A stretch of DNA of 64,000 bases from Pseudomonas resinovorans NBRC 106553 (GCF_000412695.1 NC_021499.1:4588001-4652000), one strand, 5' to 3'; shown: positions 24,711 to 33,071, counted from the stretch's first letter. Notes: generated by a model from the sequence alone, not told the origin. Program-made: numbers and translations.

Positions 24711-25553
24711 ATGGCTCTGTCGATTCACACCAACTACTCGGCCCTGGTCACCCAGACCAACCTGAACAAGACCAACGGCCAGCTGAGCACCAACCAGCAG
24801 CGCCTGGGCACCGGCCTGCGCATCAACTCCGCCGCCGACGACGCCGCCGGCCTGCAGATCGCCACCCGCCTCAACGCCCAGTCCCGTGGCATGGACGTAG
24901 CCACCCGCAACACCGGCGACGCCATCTCCATGCTGCAGACCGCCGAGGGCGCGTTCAGCGAAGTGACCGACATCCTCCAGCGCATGAAAGACCTGGCCAC
25001 CCAGAGCGCGAACGACACCAACGCCACCGCCGACCGCACCGCCATCAAGTCCGAGTGGGACGAGCTGGGCAAAGAGCTGGGCAACATCATGACCAACACC
25101 AGCTACGCGGGTGCCAAGCTGTTCGGCGCGGGCAACAAGTTCGCCGCTGCGGTCAGCTTCCAGATCGGTTCCACCGCCGCCGAGACCCTGAGCCTCGACG
25201 TGAGCACCGCCATGGGCAACCTGGTGACCGAGCTCGGCACCACCGTTCCGGGCCTGGCCCTGGCCACCGCCGCCAACGGCCAGGCGGCCATCACCGCGGT
25301 GAACACCGCCCTGGACAACGTGGGCGCCGTACGCGCCACCTTCGGCGCCAACATCAACCGCCTGAACCACACCGCGAACAACCTGGCCAACATGAAGGAC
25401 AACACCGACATGGCCAAGGGCCGCATCATGGACGCCGACTTCGCCAAGGAAAGCGCCAGCATGAGCAAGAACTCCATGCTCATGCAGTCCGGCATCTCCA
25501 TGCTCAAGCAAGCCGGCCAGATGCCGGGCATGGTCATGTCCCTGCTGGGTTGA
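24711..25553 (+). CDS. lafA: Lateral flagellin 2 (LafA)
   Basis: A 280-residue flagellin, the shortest of the three. The N-terminal and C-terminal D0/D1 regions match flagellin 1 almost residue for residue; the middle is the most divergent, with changes such as RMKDLATQSANDTNATADRT. The ribosome-binding site and the 30 bp before the ATG are identical to flagellin 1 but not to flagellin 3, which suggests recent gene conversion or duplication. It has its own promoter motif and terminator, so it is probably an independent transcript. Confidence 0.95.
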   Translation: MALSIHTNYSALVTQTNLNKTNGQLSTNQQRLGTGLRINSAADDAAGLQIATRLNAQSRGMDVATRNTGDAISMLQTAEGAFSEVTDILQRMKDLATQSANDTNATADRTAIKSEWDELGKELGNIMTNTSYAGAKLFGAGNKFAAAVSFQIGSTAAETLSLDVSTAMGNLVTELGTTVPGLALATAANGQAAITAVNTALDNVGAVRATFGANINRLNHTANNLANMKDNTDMAKGRIMDADFAKESASMSKNSMLMQSGISMLKQAGQMPGMVMSLLG

Positions 25554-25580
25554 TCCCGCGGTACAGACCACGCGCAATAG

Positions 25581-25611
25581 AAAAAAGCCCCGACTGGTTC
25601 GGGGCTTTTTT
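25581..25611 (+). terminator. Terminator after flagellin 2
   Basis: AGCCCCGA (25586-25593), 5-nt loop, TCGGGGCT (25599-25606) and a T run. Confidence 0.92.
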
Positions 25612-25667
25612 GTGGGTGGGCGTGGTGAATTCGTTTGCCGTACCTGCGCCTGGCTTCCTCCCTTCCG

Positions 25668-25813
25668 CCCCTCTCCCAGAGGAAGAGGGGTGACGCGGTC
25701 CTGATGCCTATACCGATCTGAAACGAGGCAGAGAAGCAACGTAGGATGGGTTGAGCTTGCGATACCCATCAGCCCTTTCCGCATGGGTATCGCTTCGCTC
25801 AACCCATCCTACG
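25668..25813. repeat. Family C hairpin and REP family B copy
   Basis: CCCCTCTCCCAGAGGAAGAGGGG spans about 25670-25690 (family C, imperfect; given here as its 23-position hairpin only by location). From 25740 to 25813 a family B palindrome begins GTAGGATGGGTTGAGC and ends in its complement. No coding sequence is seen. Confidence 0.72.
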
Positions 25814-25847
25814 ATCTGCCCATGCCGTCCTGATAGGAAGCAGAGGA

Positions 25848-26160
25848 GATGACGCCGCGCGAATCGCCCCTTCAGCAGGCCGAGCGGAATCGTTGCGCAA
25901 GGGACGAGCGGCATGGATGCCGCGAGAGCCGCGCAGGGCCATGGATGGCCCTTCGCGGCGGCCCCCGGAGCAAGGATGAAGCGAGGGAACCCCGGCACAG
26001 CCGGGGCCGGATGCAGGGGCAAGTTTTTTGGTTCCTTTTCACGGGGGCGGCCATCCGGCGAATGGAAAAGGGACTCGCCCGGGAGGGCGAAACAAAATCC
26101 CGCAGCCCACGCGAAAATGAACAGGGCACCAACCCCAAGCCCCCGGATTTCATCCGGGCT
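25848..26160. repeat. Repeat block D, copy 2 (between flagellins 2 and 3)
   Basis: A 313-bp block homologous to 24255-24577, diverged mainly in the middle (around 26020-26085). Both end in a small CCGGAT/ATCCGG hairpin about 35-50 bp before the promoter motif of the next flagellin. Confidence 0.8.
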
Positions 26161-26196
26161 CTACGAACTTCCACAAAAGAATTCCCCACGCATGGC

Positions 26197-26224
26197 TTAA
26201 CCGACCACCGAAGAAGGTCGCCTT
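26197..26224 (+). promoter_or_regulatory. Recurrent motif TTAA-N16-GTCGCCTT before flagellin 3
   Basis: TTAACC at 26197 and GTCGCCTT at 26217-26224, 64 bp before the start codon. Same arrangement as before flagellin 2. Confidence 0.65.
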
Positions 26225-26287
26225 GAAGACTTAGCAGGCAATCACAGCCCGCTCCCATCAAGCCCATCCGCTCGAGGAATCCTTCAC

Positions 26288-27169
26288 ATGGCGCTGTCGA
26301 TTCACACCAACTACTCGGCCCTGGTCACCCAGACCAACCTGAACAAGACCAACGGCCAGCTGAGCACCAACCAGCAGCGCCTGGGCACCGGCCTGCGCAT
26401 CAACTCCGCCGCCGACGACGCCGCCGGCCTGCAGATCGCCACCCGCCTCAACGCCCAGTCCCGTGGCATGGACGTGGCCATGCGCAACACCGGCGACGCC
26501 ATCTCCATGCTGCAGACCGCCGAAGGCGCCTTCAGCGAGATGACCGACATCCTCCAGCGCATGAAAGACCTCTCCACCCAGGGCGCCAACGGCACCAACG
26601 CCGCCGCCGACCTGACCGCCCTGCAGGGCGAGTACGACGAGCTGGGCAAGGAACTGTCCAACATCATCAAGAACACCAGCTATGCCGGCGCCAAGCTGTT
26701 CAGTGACGGCACCGTGGTCACCGGCGCCAACGGCAAGCTGTCCGCCGCGGTGAACTTCCAGATCGGTTCCACCGCCGCTGAGACCCTGGCGATGAACGTC
26801 TCCGCCAAGCTCACCACCCTGGCCACCGCCCTGGGCAACGCCTCGGATACCTACACCACACCGGGCACCCCGGGCGTGGAAATCACCGGTGGCGCCAACG
26901 CCAACATCACCGTGGTGAACACCGCCCTGGACGCCGTCGCCGCCCTGCGCGCCGACTTCGGTGCCAACATCAACCGCCTGAACCACACCGCGAACAACCT
27001 GGCCAACATGAAGGACAACACCGACATGGCCAAGGGCCGCATCATGGACGCCGACTTCGCCAAGGAAAGCGCCAACATGAGCAAGAACTCGATGCTCATG
27101 CAGTCCGGCATCTCCATGCTCAAGCAAGCCGGCCAGATGCCCGGCATGGTCATGTCCCTGCTGGGCTGA
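26288..27169 (+). CDS. lafA: Lateral flagellin 3 (LafA)
   Basis: A 293-residue flagellin. It shares the terminal D0/D1 domains with the other two and has its own middle (KLFSDGTVVTGANGKLSAAV and TYTTPGTPGVEITGGANANI). Its leader and ribosome-binding site (GAGGAATCCTTCAC before ATG) differ from copies 1 and 2. The Met-rich C-terminus ends MVMSLLG. It is followed by a terminator and then the lafZ promoter region. Confidence 0.95.
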   Translation: MALSIHTNYSALVTQTNLNKTNGQLSTNQQRLGTGLRINSAADDAAGLQIATRLNAQSRGMDVAMRNTGDAISMLQTAEGAFSEMTDILQRMKDLSTQGANGTNAAADLTALQGEYDELGKELSNIIKNTSYAGAKLFSDGTVVTGANGKLSAAVNFQIGSTAAETLAMNVSAKLTTLATALGNASDTYTTPGTPGVEITGGANANITVVNTALDAVAALRADFGANINRLNHTANNLANMKDNTDMAKGRIMDADFAKESANMSKNSMLMQSGISMLKQAGQMPGMVMSLLG

Positions 27170-27198
27170 CCCGGCGAGACCACCAGGCTGTAAAAACG

Positions 27199-27224
27199 AA
27201 AGCCCCGACCTTGTCGGGGCTTTT
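27199..27224 (+). terminator. Terminator after flagellin 3
   Basis: AGCCCCGAC (27201-27209), 3-nt loop, GTCGGGGCT (27213-27221), T run. Confidence 0.9.
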
Positions 27225-27295
27225 GCTTATTGGTGCGTATTCACAGAATAAATTATTGGTCGAATTTTCCTACGAACTGCTAATCCACGCCCCGT

Positions 27296-27322
27296 TCAAG
27301 TTCCTGACCGTTCAGGCGATAA
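27296..27322 (+). promoter_or_regulatory. Near-canonical sigma28 promoter upstream of lafZ
   Basis: TCAAGTTC (27296-27303), exactly 11 bases, then GGCGATAA (27315-27322). The FliA consensus is TAAAGTTT/TCAAGTTT-N11-GCCGATAA, so 7 of 8 bases of the -10 box match. It is 204 bp before lafZ, in a stretch more AT-rich than its surroundings. This differs from the GTCGCCTT motif at the flagellins. Confidence 0.65.
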
Positions 27323-27430
27323 ATACTTAGCTTGCAAAGGGTTTCCCGCAAAATCGCCATTTTCAGCGTCAGCGCCTAACACTCAAGTTCCAAATAAGCA
27401 ATCGACTTACGTTGAAAACAGAACTTGCAG

Positions 27431-27457
27431 CAGCATTTTTCTGACGTCAAAATGCTG
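27431..27457. promoter_or_regulatory. Inverted repeat CAGCATTTT/AAAATGCTG before lafZ
   Basis: Perfect 9-bp arms (27431-27439 and 27449-27457) around a 9-bp loop, 70 bp before lafZ. It could be an operator, perhaps for LafZ itself, or an RNA hairpin. There is no T run directly after it, so a terminator is less likely. Confidence 0.4.
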
Positions 27458-27526
27458 GCCCTTTGAAAGCAAACTCGCCCAATCGGGAATTTCTACCACC
27501 AGCAGTGAGCGTAGTTGTAGGGCGAC

Positions 27527-28384
27527 ATGACCAGCATGCAGAACATCCAGCCGCTCGGTGAAACCGGGCCCGCCATCTCCCACCTGGAAATCGGAACGGG
27601 CCACACCGACTGTCATGCACGCTTCTATCCGGCGCTTTATCGTCTGGACCTGATCCGTGACGAGGGTGAAGAAAAGATCGACCTCGGATTCTCCGGCAGC
27701 CGCCTGCTGGAACGTCTGCTGCAGGCCCCCGGCCAGGTGGTGCCACGGGAAGAACTGCTGGCCCACGCCTGGTCCGACCGCATCGTCGGTCCCGGCAGCC
27801 TGAACCAGCAGATCTACACCCTGCGCCAGGTGCTGGGGGACGAAAAGAAGCGCGAGATCATCCAGACCTTGCCGCGACGCGGCTACCTGTTCAACCCCAA
27901 GTTCCTCACCGGCCAGGCCGCCGAACCGCAGCCGATGGAAGCGCCGGTCACAGCCAACGCCATCCCGCCCTTCGCCGCGCCCATGGAGCATTTCTCCCGG
28001 CCGCTGGCCCCCTGGCGCTTCTCCCTGCTGACCCTAGGCGTCGGCAGCATGCTGGCGCTGATACTAGTCCTGGCGCTGACCTGGTTCTACAAACTGATGT
28101 TCCAGACCCCGGTGTTCAGCACCGAGGTGCAGGCCGGCAAGGCACAGATCATCTACGCCGACTCCCGTGAGGACGCCCTGCAGGAGCTGGTGATGGACAC
28201 CCGCTCGCTGTCCCAGCAAGTGGCGGAACTGGCCACCCGGCCGGCCAAGCTGGTGCTCAACCTCACCGCGGGCTTCTATGAAATCCTCTGCATGCAGCCC
28301 GATGGCGGGGTCAACTGGCTGATGGTGCACCGCAGCCAGCTCGCCGCCGTCCCCAACGAGCACCTGAAGAGCTGCCTGAATTGA
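27527..28384 (+). CDS. lafZ: LafZ-like membrane-bound winged-helix regulator (ToxR/CadC type)
   Basis: A 285-residue one-pass regulator. Residues about 34-125 are an OmpR/ToxR-type DNA-binding domain (SRLLERLLQAPGQVVPREEL, then SLNQQIYTLRQVLGDEKK and the wing TLPRRGYLF). A linker follows, then one transmembrane helix at about 163-187, then about 95 periplasmic residues with two Cys (255 and 283). In E. coli Flag-2, lafZ lies beside lafA and is described as a transmembrane regulator, matching this position. A sigma28-type promoter lies upstream. Its targets are unknown; lateral flagellar genes are the obvious guess. Confidence 0.78.
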   Translation: MTSMQNIQPLGETGPAISHLEIGTGHTDCHARFYPALYRLDLIRDEGEEKIDLGFSGSRLLERLLQAPGQVVPREELLAHAWSDRIVGPGSLNQQIYTLRQVLGDEKKREIIQTLPRRGYLFNPKFLTGQAAEPQPMEAPVTANAIPPFAAPMEHFSRPLAPWRFSLLTLGVGSMLALILVLALTWFYKLMFQTPVFSTEVQAGKAQIIYADSREDALQELVMDTRSLSQQVAELATRPAKLVLNLTAGFYEILCMQPDGGVNWLMVHRSQLAAVPNEHLKSCLN

Positions 28385-28845
28385 TCCGCCCCTGCTGCCG
28401 CACGCTGCTGAAGAAGGGGGTGCTGGGGCTGTCGGCCCTGGGACTGATGGCGGGGCTGGTAGCGTTCAACTTCCAGTCCACCACCGAACTGGAGGGCCGC
28501 TACGGCTCCTCCGGCCAGGTGATCCTGAGCAGCGGCAGCACCCTGCAGGTCTCCCACACCATCCTGTTCAAGGATGGTCGCTTCTACGCCATGACCCGCC
28601 AGGGCAGCACCATCCTGGAAACGTCCGGCGCCATCGACTCGGGCTTCCTCGGGCACTTCCGCCTGCAGGTGGAGGAAGGCGACGTCAGCGGGCTCTGGCC
28701 CGGCGAGGGCATGGACAACGACCTGGTGTTCAACCTGCTCTACAGCCGCAAGCGCGGTTCGGTGATCAACCTCGAACGCCTCGGCGCCTGCCTCTACACA
28801 GTGGAAACCCGCCAGGTCTACTGCCCCACCCCGCAATCCGGCTGA
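28381..28845 (+). CDS. Small anchored periplasmic protein coupled to LafZ (ToxS-like position)
   Basis: A 154-residue protein starting at TTG 28381, overlapping the lafZ stop as TTGA, which implies translational coupling. One hydrophobic helix (about residues 12-29, LGLSALGLMAGLVAFN) is followed by a periplasmic domain with no motif I recognise and a pair of Cys near the C-terminus (ACLYTVETRQVYC). Layout and size resemble ToxS, which stabilises ToxR, but I see no clear sequence similarity. The TTG start is the only one that keeps the membrane helix near the N-terminus. It converges on lafU with a 10-bp gap. Confidence 0.6.
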   Translation: MIRPCCRTLLKKGVLGLSALGLMAGLVAFNFQSTTELEGRYGSSGQVILSSGSTLQVSHTILFKDGRFYAMTRQGSTILETSGAIDSGFLGHFRLQVEEGDVSGLWPGEGMDNDLVFNLLYSRKRGSVINLERLGACLYTVETRQVYCPTPQSG

Positions 28846-28855
28846 ACGCCCGCTC

Positions 28856-29809
28856 CTACTGTTTTTCCGGCCCCTGGAAGCGGGCGCCGGAGGCCGACAC
28901 CTGCGCCTGTGCATAACCCTCGCCGAACAGCTCGCGGTAGAGGCTTTCGGCGCGCTCGGTGAGCAGCAGGATCTCTATCCTGCGGTTGGCGCCGTCTTCC
29001 GGCTGCTCCGGCTTGATCGGCATGACATCCGCCTGGGCCGCCACCTGCAGCACGTTGCCAGCCGGCAAGCCACCTGCCACCAGCACATTGCGCGCGCGCA
29101 GCGCACGGTCGCCGGAGAGGTTCCAGTTGTCGTAGCCGGATTCGCCACGATAAGGCGTGGCGTCGGTATGCCCGCTGATGATCAGCTTGTTCTCCACCTT
29201 GCCCAGCACACCGGCCAGCGCCACCAGCAGGCCGCGAAAGTGCGGGTCGAGGCTGGCATTGCCGCGCTGGAACATGAAGCGCTGCTGGTCATCACGAATC
29301 AGGATGCGCAGGCCCTGGGGCACCACCTCGACTTCGATGTTGGTCAGGGCGTCGACGCTGCCGGAGACATCGCGGATCAGCCGCGCCAGTTGCTGCAACT
29401 CTTCGCTCGATTGCAGGCGCCGGGCCAGTGCGTCATCCCCTGCCTCGCCGCTCTCGGCCTTGGCCAGGTCCTGCGCCGGCTTCGCCTCTGCGTCGACGGG
29501 AACGGCCTTTGCCGGGGCCTCGCGGCGCACCGGCGCGGGGAATCCATCCAGCTCCACGGGGGTGCGGCTGGCGCCGTCGAACACCCCGGCACCGCCGTCC
29601 ACCAGCGGGTTGCTGTCCATGTCGCCGCCCACCTGGGTGTGATCCTGGGCCTGCGGATGGACGATCCAGAGCACCATGAACAGCGCCATCATCGCCAGGG
29701 TGAAGTCGGCGAAGGCGACCTTCCAGGCGCCGCCGTGTTCATCGCCATGGCCCTTCTTGCTGCGGCGCTTGACGATGATTTCATGGTCCTTGTCGGCGCG
29801 CTTCCTCAT
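28856..29809 (-). CDS. lafU: Lateral stator protein LafU (MotB type)
   Basis: A 317-residue MotB homologue. One transmembrane helix (AFADFTLAMMALFMVLWIV, residues 32-50) contains the proton-carrying Asp35, as in H+-driven MotB. Residues about 170-300 are an OmpA-like peptidoglycan-binding domain (ISGHTDATPYRG, then NWNLSGDRALRARNVL and NRRIEILL). It overlaps lafT by 4 bp. It anchors the lateral stator; no MotY or extra stator ring gene is seen. Confidence 0.92.
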   Translation of the reverse strand: MRKRADKDHEIIVKRRSKKGHGDEHGGAWKVAFADFTLAMMALFMVLWIVHPQAQDHTQVGGDMDSNPLVDGGAGVFDGASRTPVELDGFPAPVRREAPAKAVPVDAEAKPAQDLAKAESGEAGDDALARRLQSSEELQQLARLIRDVSGSVDALTNIEVEVVPQGLRILIRDDQQRFMFQRGNASLDPHFRGLLVALAGVLGKVENKLIISGHTDATPYRGESGYDNWNLSGDRALRARNVLVAGGLPAGNVLQVAAQADVMPIKPEQPEDGANRRIEILLLTERAESLYRELFGEGYAQAQVSASGARFQGPEKQ

Positions 29810-30678
29810 GCCGCGTCGCGCTCCTCTTCATAGCGCGTCACCCAGTTCTCCAACTGCTTGAAGGCGGGCTTCACGTCCTGCTCGATCAGCTTGCGGCCGG
29901 CGTCCACCGCCAGCAGCGTGGGCTTGCCGGCAACGTGGGCGACCAGGGTGGTACGCACGCATTCCAGGGCCGAGAGCTCGGTCTTCACGCGCTGGGACAT
30001 GGCGTTGCTGAGCGGGTCCATCAGGCAGTAGCAGAAGAAGATGCCGAGGAAGGTACCCACCAGGGCGGCGGCCACGTGGGTGCCGATATCCGCCACCGAA
30101 CCGCCGATGTTGCCCATGGTGATGATGATGCCCATGATCGCCGCCAGGATGCCGAAGCCCGGCATGGCCTCGCCCACCTTGTGCAAGGATTTGGAGGGTT
30201 GCAGCAGAGCGTGCTCCATGGCTTCCAGCTCCTGCTCGAGGAAGCCTTCCAGCTCGTGGGCGCTGATCTTGCCCATGGCCATCAGGCGGAAGTTGTCGGC
30301 GATGAAGGCCATCAGGTTGGGCTCCTGGAGGATCAGCGGGTACTTGGCGAACAGCTCGCTCTGCTCCGGCTCCTCGATGTGCGCATCGAGCACCTTCAGG
30401 CCACCCACGTCGACCATCTCCAGCAGCTCGTAGAGCATCATCAGGAGCTGGCGCTGGAACTCCTCGTCGCGGCGCTTGTGGACGAACACGCCCTTGATCT
30501 GCGAGCACATCTCCAGCAGCACTTCGCGGGGGTTGGCGACGATCAGGCTGCCGAGGCCGGCGCCGAGGATGATCAGCACTTCCGCCGGCTGCCAGAGCAC
30601 GCGCATGTCGCCGTTGGCCATGGCGTAGCCCCCGAGGACGCAGGCGATGATGATGAGTGAACCCAGTACTTTCTGCAT
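29806..30678 (-). CDS. lafT: Lateral stator protein LafT (MotA type)
   Basis: A 290-residue MotA homologue with four transmembrane segments: two N-terminal (IIIACVLGGYAMANG and AEVLIILGAGLGSLIVA) and two after residue 165 (FGILAAIMGIIITMGNIGG and AAALVGTFLGIFFCYCL). The large cytoplasmic loop is highly charged and should contact FliG. Its length matches E. coli MotA (295). It lies between lafS and lafU in the late operon. Confidence 0.93.
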   Translation of the reverse strand: MQKVLGSLIIIACVLGGYAMANGDMRVLWQPAEVLIILGAGLGSLIVANPREVLLEMCSQIKGVFVHKRRDEEFQRQLLMMLYELLEMVDVGGLKVLDAHIEEPEQSELFAKYPLILQEPNLMAFIADNFRLMAMGKISAHELEGFLEQELEAMEHALLQPSKSLHKVGEAMPGFGILAAIMGIIITMGNIGGSVADIGTHVAAALVGTFLGIFFCYCLMDPLSNAMSQRVKTELSALECVRTTLVAHVAGKPTLLAVDAGRKLIEQDVKPAFKQLENWVTRYEEERDAA

Positions 30679-30686
30679 GGCGGCTT

Positions 30687-31421
30687 CTACGTTCTCGCGG
30701 TGAGGAAACGACAGGCCTTGGCGATGGCCTGCTTCATCAGTTGGCAGATGCGGGCGTCGGTCAGCTCCAGCACCAGCGCGATCTCCTTCAAGTTGAGTTC
30801 GTGCTGGTAGTAGAGCGTGAGGATCAGCCGCTCGCGTTCGTTCAGATGGTTCAGGGCCTGCTCCAGCAGACGCTGTTGCAGCACCCGTTCCTCGACCGCC
30901 GAGCCGGCGTCGTGGAACTGTTCCTGGCCGGACTGGAGCAAGGCGTCGAGACTCTCGATGGCCTCGCTGGATTCGGCCTGGAGGAAGTCCTGGTAGTCCC
31001 GGGCACTGATCCCGGTGTGGGCGAGGATGTCCTCCTCGCCGGGTTCGCGGCCGAGCTTGCGCGCCAGGCCGCGGATGCTGTCGCGCAGCTTGTGGGCCTG
31101 CTGGCGCACCTGGCGCGGGCGCCAGTCCTGGCGACGCAATTCGTCGAGGATGGCGCCACGGATGCGCAAGGCGGCGAAGCGGCCGAACTGCTCGTCGGGT
31201 TCACCGTAGCGGCGCAAGCCTTCAAGCAGGCCCATCAGGCCGATCTGTTCCATGTCCTCGCGGTCCAGCACCTGGTTGGCCTGCAGCGAGAGCTGGCCGA
31301 CTATGCGCCTGACCAGGGGCAGGTACTGCATCATCCAGCGCTGCTCCGCCGCCGGCGACAGCACCACCAGTGCATCCTGGGCGGCGGAGTAGTCGAAGTC
31401 GGCGTGACAGTTGGCATTCAT
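30687..31421 (-). CDS. lafS: Lateral flagellar sigma factor LafS (sigma28, FliA type)
   Basis: A 244-residue sigma28. Region 2 is LPLVRRIVGQLSL to FAALRIRGAILDELRRQDW, region 3 starts near VRQQAHKLRDSIRGLARKL, and region 4 is LNERERLILTLYYQHELNLK then ICQLMKQAIAKA. It is normal in length. It should drive flagellin and other late genes and be held by FlgM (35987). It is encoded with the stator genes, as in Flag-2 and Vibrio laf loci. The promoter it reads may be the GTCGCCTT motif reported here. Confidence 0.92.
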   Translation of the reverse strand: MNANCHADFDYSAAQDALVVLSPAAEQRWMMQYLPLVRRIVGQLSLQANQVLDREDMEQIGLMGLLEGLRRYGEPDEQFGRFAALRIRGAILDELRRQDWRPRQVRQQAHKLRDSIRGLARKLGREPGEEDILAHTGISARDYQDFLQAESSEAIESLDALLQSGQEQFHDAGSAVEERVLQQRLLEQALNHLNERERLILTLYYQHELNLKEIALVLELTDARICQLMKQAIAKACRFLTART

Positions 31422-31437
31422 GGCGCGGGCCCCGGTC

Positions 31438-31920
31438 CTACTGCACGATCATCTTGCTGACCAGCACATGCTGGAAGGGCGTCGCCACCTTGCGGCTGGC
31501 GAAGTCGGCAAGCAGCACCTCTTCCAGTTTCCGCTGCAGCTGCGGAATCTGCAGCGCGCGCAGTTCGTCGAAGCGCATGGCCGAGAGATTGGCCACCACC
31601 GAGCTGCGCACCATGGGGTCGACCTGCTCCAGCTTCTTCGGATCGGTGCCGAACTCGGCCTGCAGCACCAGGTCGAGCACGAAGTAGTGCTCGCGGCCTT
31701 CGCCCGGCAGGCTGACGATGACCTTCTCCACCGGCACGAAGACGTACTCGACGGGCTCTTCTTCCTCCTCCTCGGCAGCCGCCTGCTCCTGGCCCTCGGC
31801 CGCCGGCTGGGCCGCACCGAGGGTGGCGGACTGGATCATCTTGTAATTGACGAACACGCCGCCGAGGACGACGGCGATGTTGAGGACGAACATCAGCAAA
31901 ACCAAACGCGTGGTGGACAT
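31438..31920 (-). CDS. lafF: Lateral FliL-like stator-associated protein (LafF)
   Basis: A 160-residue one-pass protein. The helix LVLLMFVLNIAVVLGGVFVN is at residues 6-25, then an acidic Glu-rich stretch (AAAEEEEEEP), then the periplasmic FliL domain, ending in LEEVLLADFASRKVATPFQHVLVSKMIVQ (the last part KVATPFQHVLVSKM). FliL supports stator function. It lies between lafE and lafS. Confidence 0.87.
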   Translation of the reverse strand: MSTTRLVLLMFVLNIAVVLGGVFVNYKMIQSATLGAAQPAAEGQEQAAAEEEEEEPVEYVFVPVEKVIVSLPGEGREHYFVLDLVLQAEFGTDPKKLEQVDPMVRSSVVANLSAMRFDELRALQIPQLQRKLEEVLLADFASRKVATPFQHVLVSKMIVQ

Positions 31921-31964
31921 GCGGAATTCTCGGTTGGACCTGGCTCTTGGGGGTTCGGATCGGG

Positions 31965-33071
31965 TTAGACGGTGACCAGCACATCCTGGCCGGAGACTCT
32001 CGCGCCGGGGCTTGCGTCGGACTCATCGGACGTTTCGCGGGCAGCCAGGGGCGCCTCGAAGTCGAACGTCCGCCCATGGGCGTGCCGCTGCCCCTGGCCC
32101 TGCTGGCCATCGGCGGAAACCTGCACGCTGACCTGGAGGAAGTTCTGCCCCACCAGTTCCTGGCGCAGGCGATCGCTGGTGCCCTGCAAGGCACGGGCGA
32201 CATCGGCCTGGCTGGCGGAAATCTGTACGTTGAGCTGGCCGGATTCGTGGCGCAGGAGGATCTCCAGGCTGCCCAGCTCCGGCGGGTCGAGACGGATGGT
32301 GGCGTTCTGCACGCGCTGGCTCAGCTGCAACTCGACGCTGTCACGCAGGGCGCCGAGCATCTGCTCGCCCCAGCGGGCCTCGTTGCCGTGCAGGCTGAGG
32401 CCACGCTCGAAGGTAGGCGCTCGTCCGCTTGCACTCGGCGCGGTGCCCTGTACCGGGCTGCGCGGCGCCTCGCCCTGGGTAGCGGACACCAAGGCCAGGG
32501 CCGGGCGTTCGCCGACTGCCGCGAGCTCATCGGACGGCGCCTGGGGCACCAGTGCCGGCGGGAGGTCCGGGGTATCCAGGGCCGCGCGGGCACTGTGCGC
32601 GGCTGCCTGGGGCTGGACTTGGGCGTCAGCGGCGAGATCGTCCAGCTGACGGGTCGGGACGGGCGCGGCGGCTATGGATTGCTGCGCGGCTAGGAACTGC
32701 TGCGCGGCTACGGACTGCTGCGCGCGAACGGCATCGACAGCGTTCGGCTTGTCTTGCGCCTGCACCTGGAGGTTCTGCTGGCCGAGCATGCTCAGCAGCC
32801 AGAGTTCCGGAGTCAGCGCCGCCGGGTCCTGCTGCTCGGCGGGCACCTGCGGCGCGGCGGCGGGCTCGCTCGGCGCTTCGGCCAGCGGCTCGACCAGGGC
32901 GGCCTCCTCCGGCACATCGGCAACGACCTGCACGCTGTTCAGCAGCTCATCGCTGAAGCTCGGCGGAAGCGCCGAACCAATCTCCGGCTGCCAGGGCGCG
33001 GCGGGCAGCGGGGCCTGCGCCGGGGCCGCCATGGCCTGGGGCTGGGGCGCCGCATCGAAGGTCTGGATCAC
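31965..33071 (-). CDS. lafE: Lateral hook-length control protein LafE (FliK type)
   Basis: A 368-residue protein of the typical FliK design: a Pro/Ala/Gln-rich N-terminal ruler (residues about 1-230, with repeats such as AQQFLAAQQSIAA) and a C-terminal switch domain (about 240-345) containing QLSQRVQNATIRLDPPELGS and LEILLRHESGQLNVQISA. It measures the hook and switches FlhB specificity to filament substrates. It is last but one before the lafF-S-T-U genes; fliT precedes it by 3 bp. Confidence 0.86.
   Translation of the reverse strand: MIQTFDAAPQPQAMAAPAQAPLPAAPWQPEIGSALPPSFSDELLNSVQVVADVPEEAALVEPLAEAPSEPAAAPQVPAEQQDPAALTPELWLLSMLGQQNLQVQAQDKPNAVDAVRAQQSVAAQQFLAAQQSIAAAPVPTRQLDDLAADAQVQPQAAAHSARAALDTPDLPPALVPQAPSDELAAVGERPALALVSATQGEAPRSPVQGTAPSASGRAPTFERGLSLHGNEARWGEQMLGALRDSVELQLSQRVQNATIRLDPPELGSLEILLRHESGQLNVQISASQADVARALQGTSDRLRQELVGQNFLQVSVQVSADGQQGQGQRHAHGRTFDFEAPLAARETSDESDASPGARVSGQDVLVTV

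Noticed and set aside
24255..26160. Block D as an insertion sequence or MITE
   Set aside because: No terminal inverted repeats bounding both copies, no target-site duplication that I can see and no transposase.
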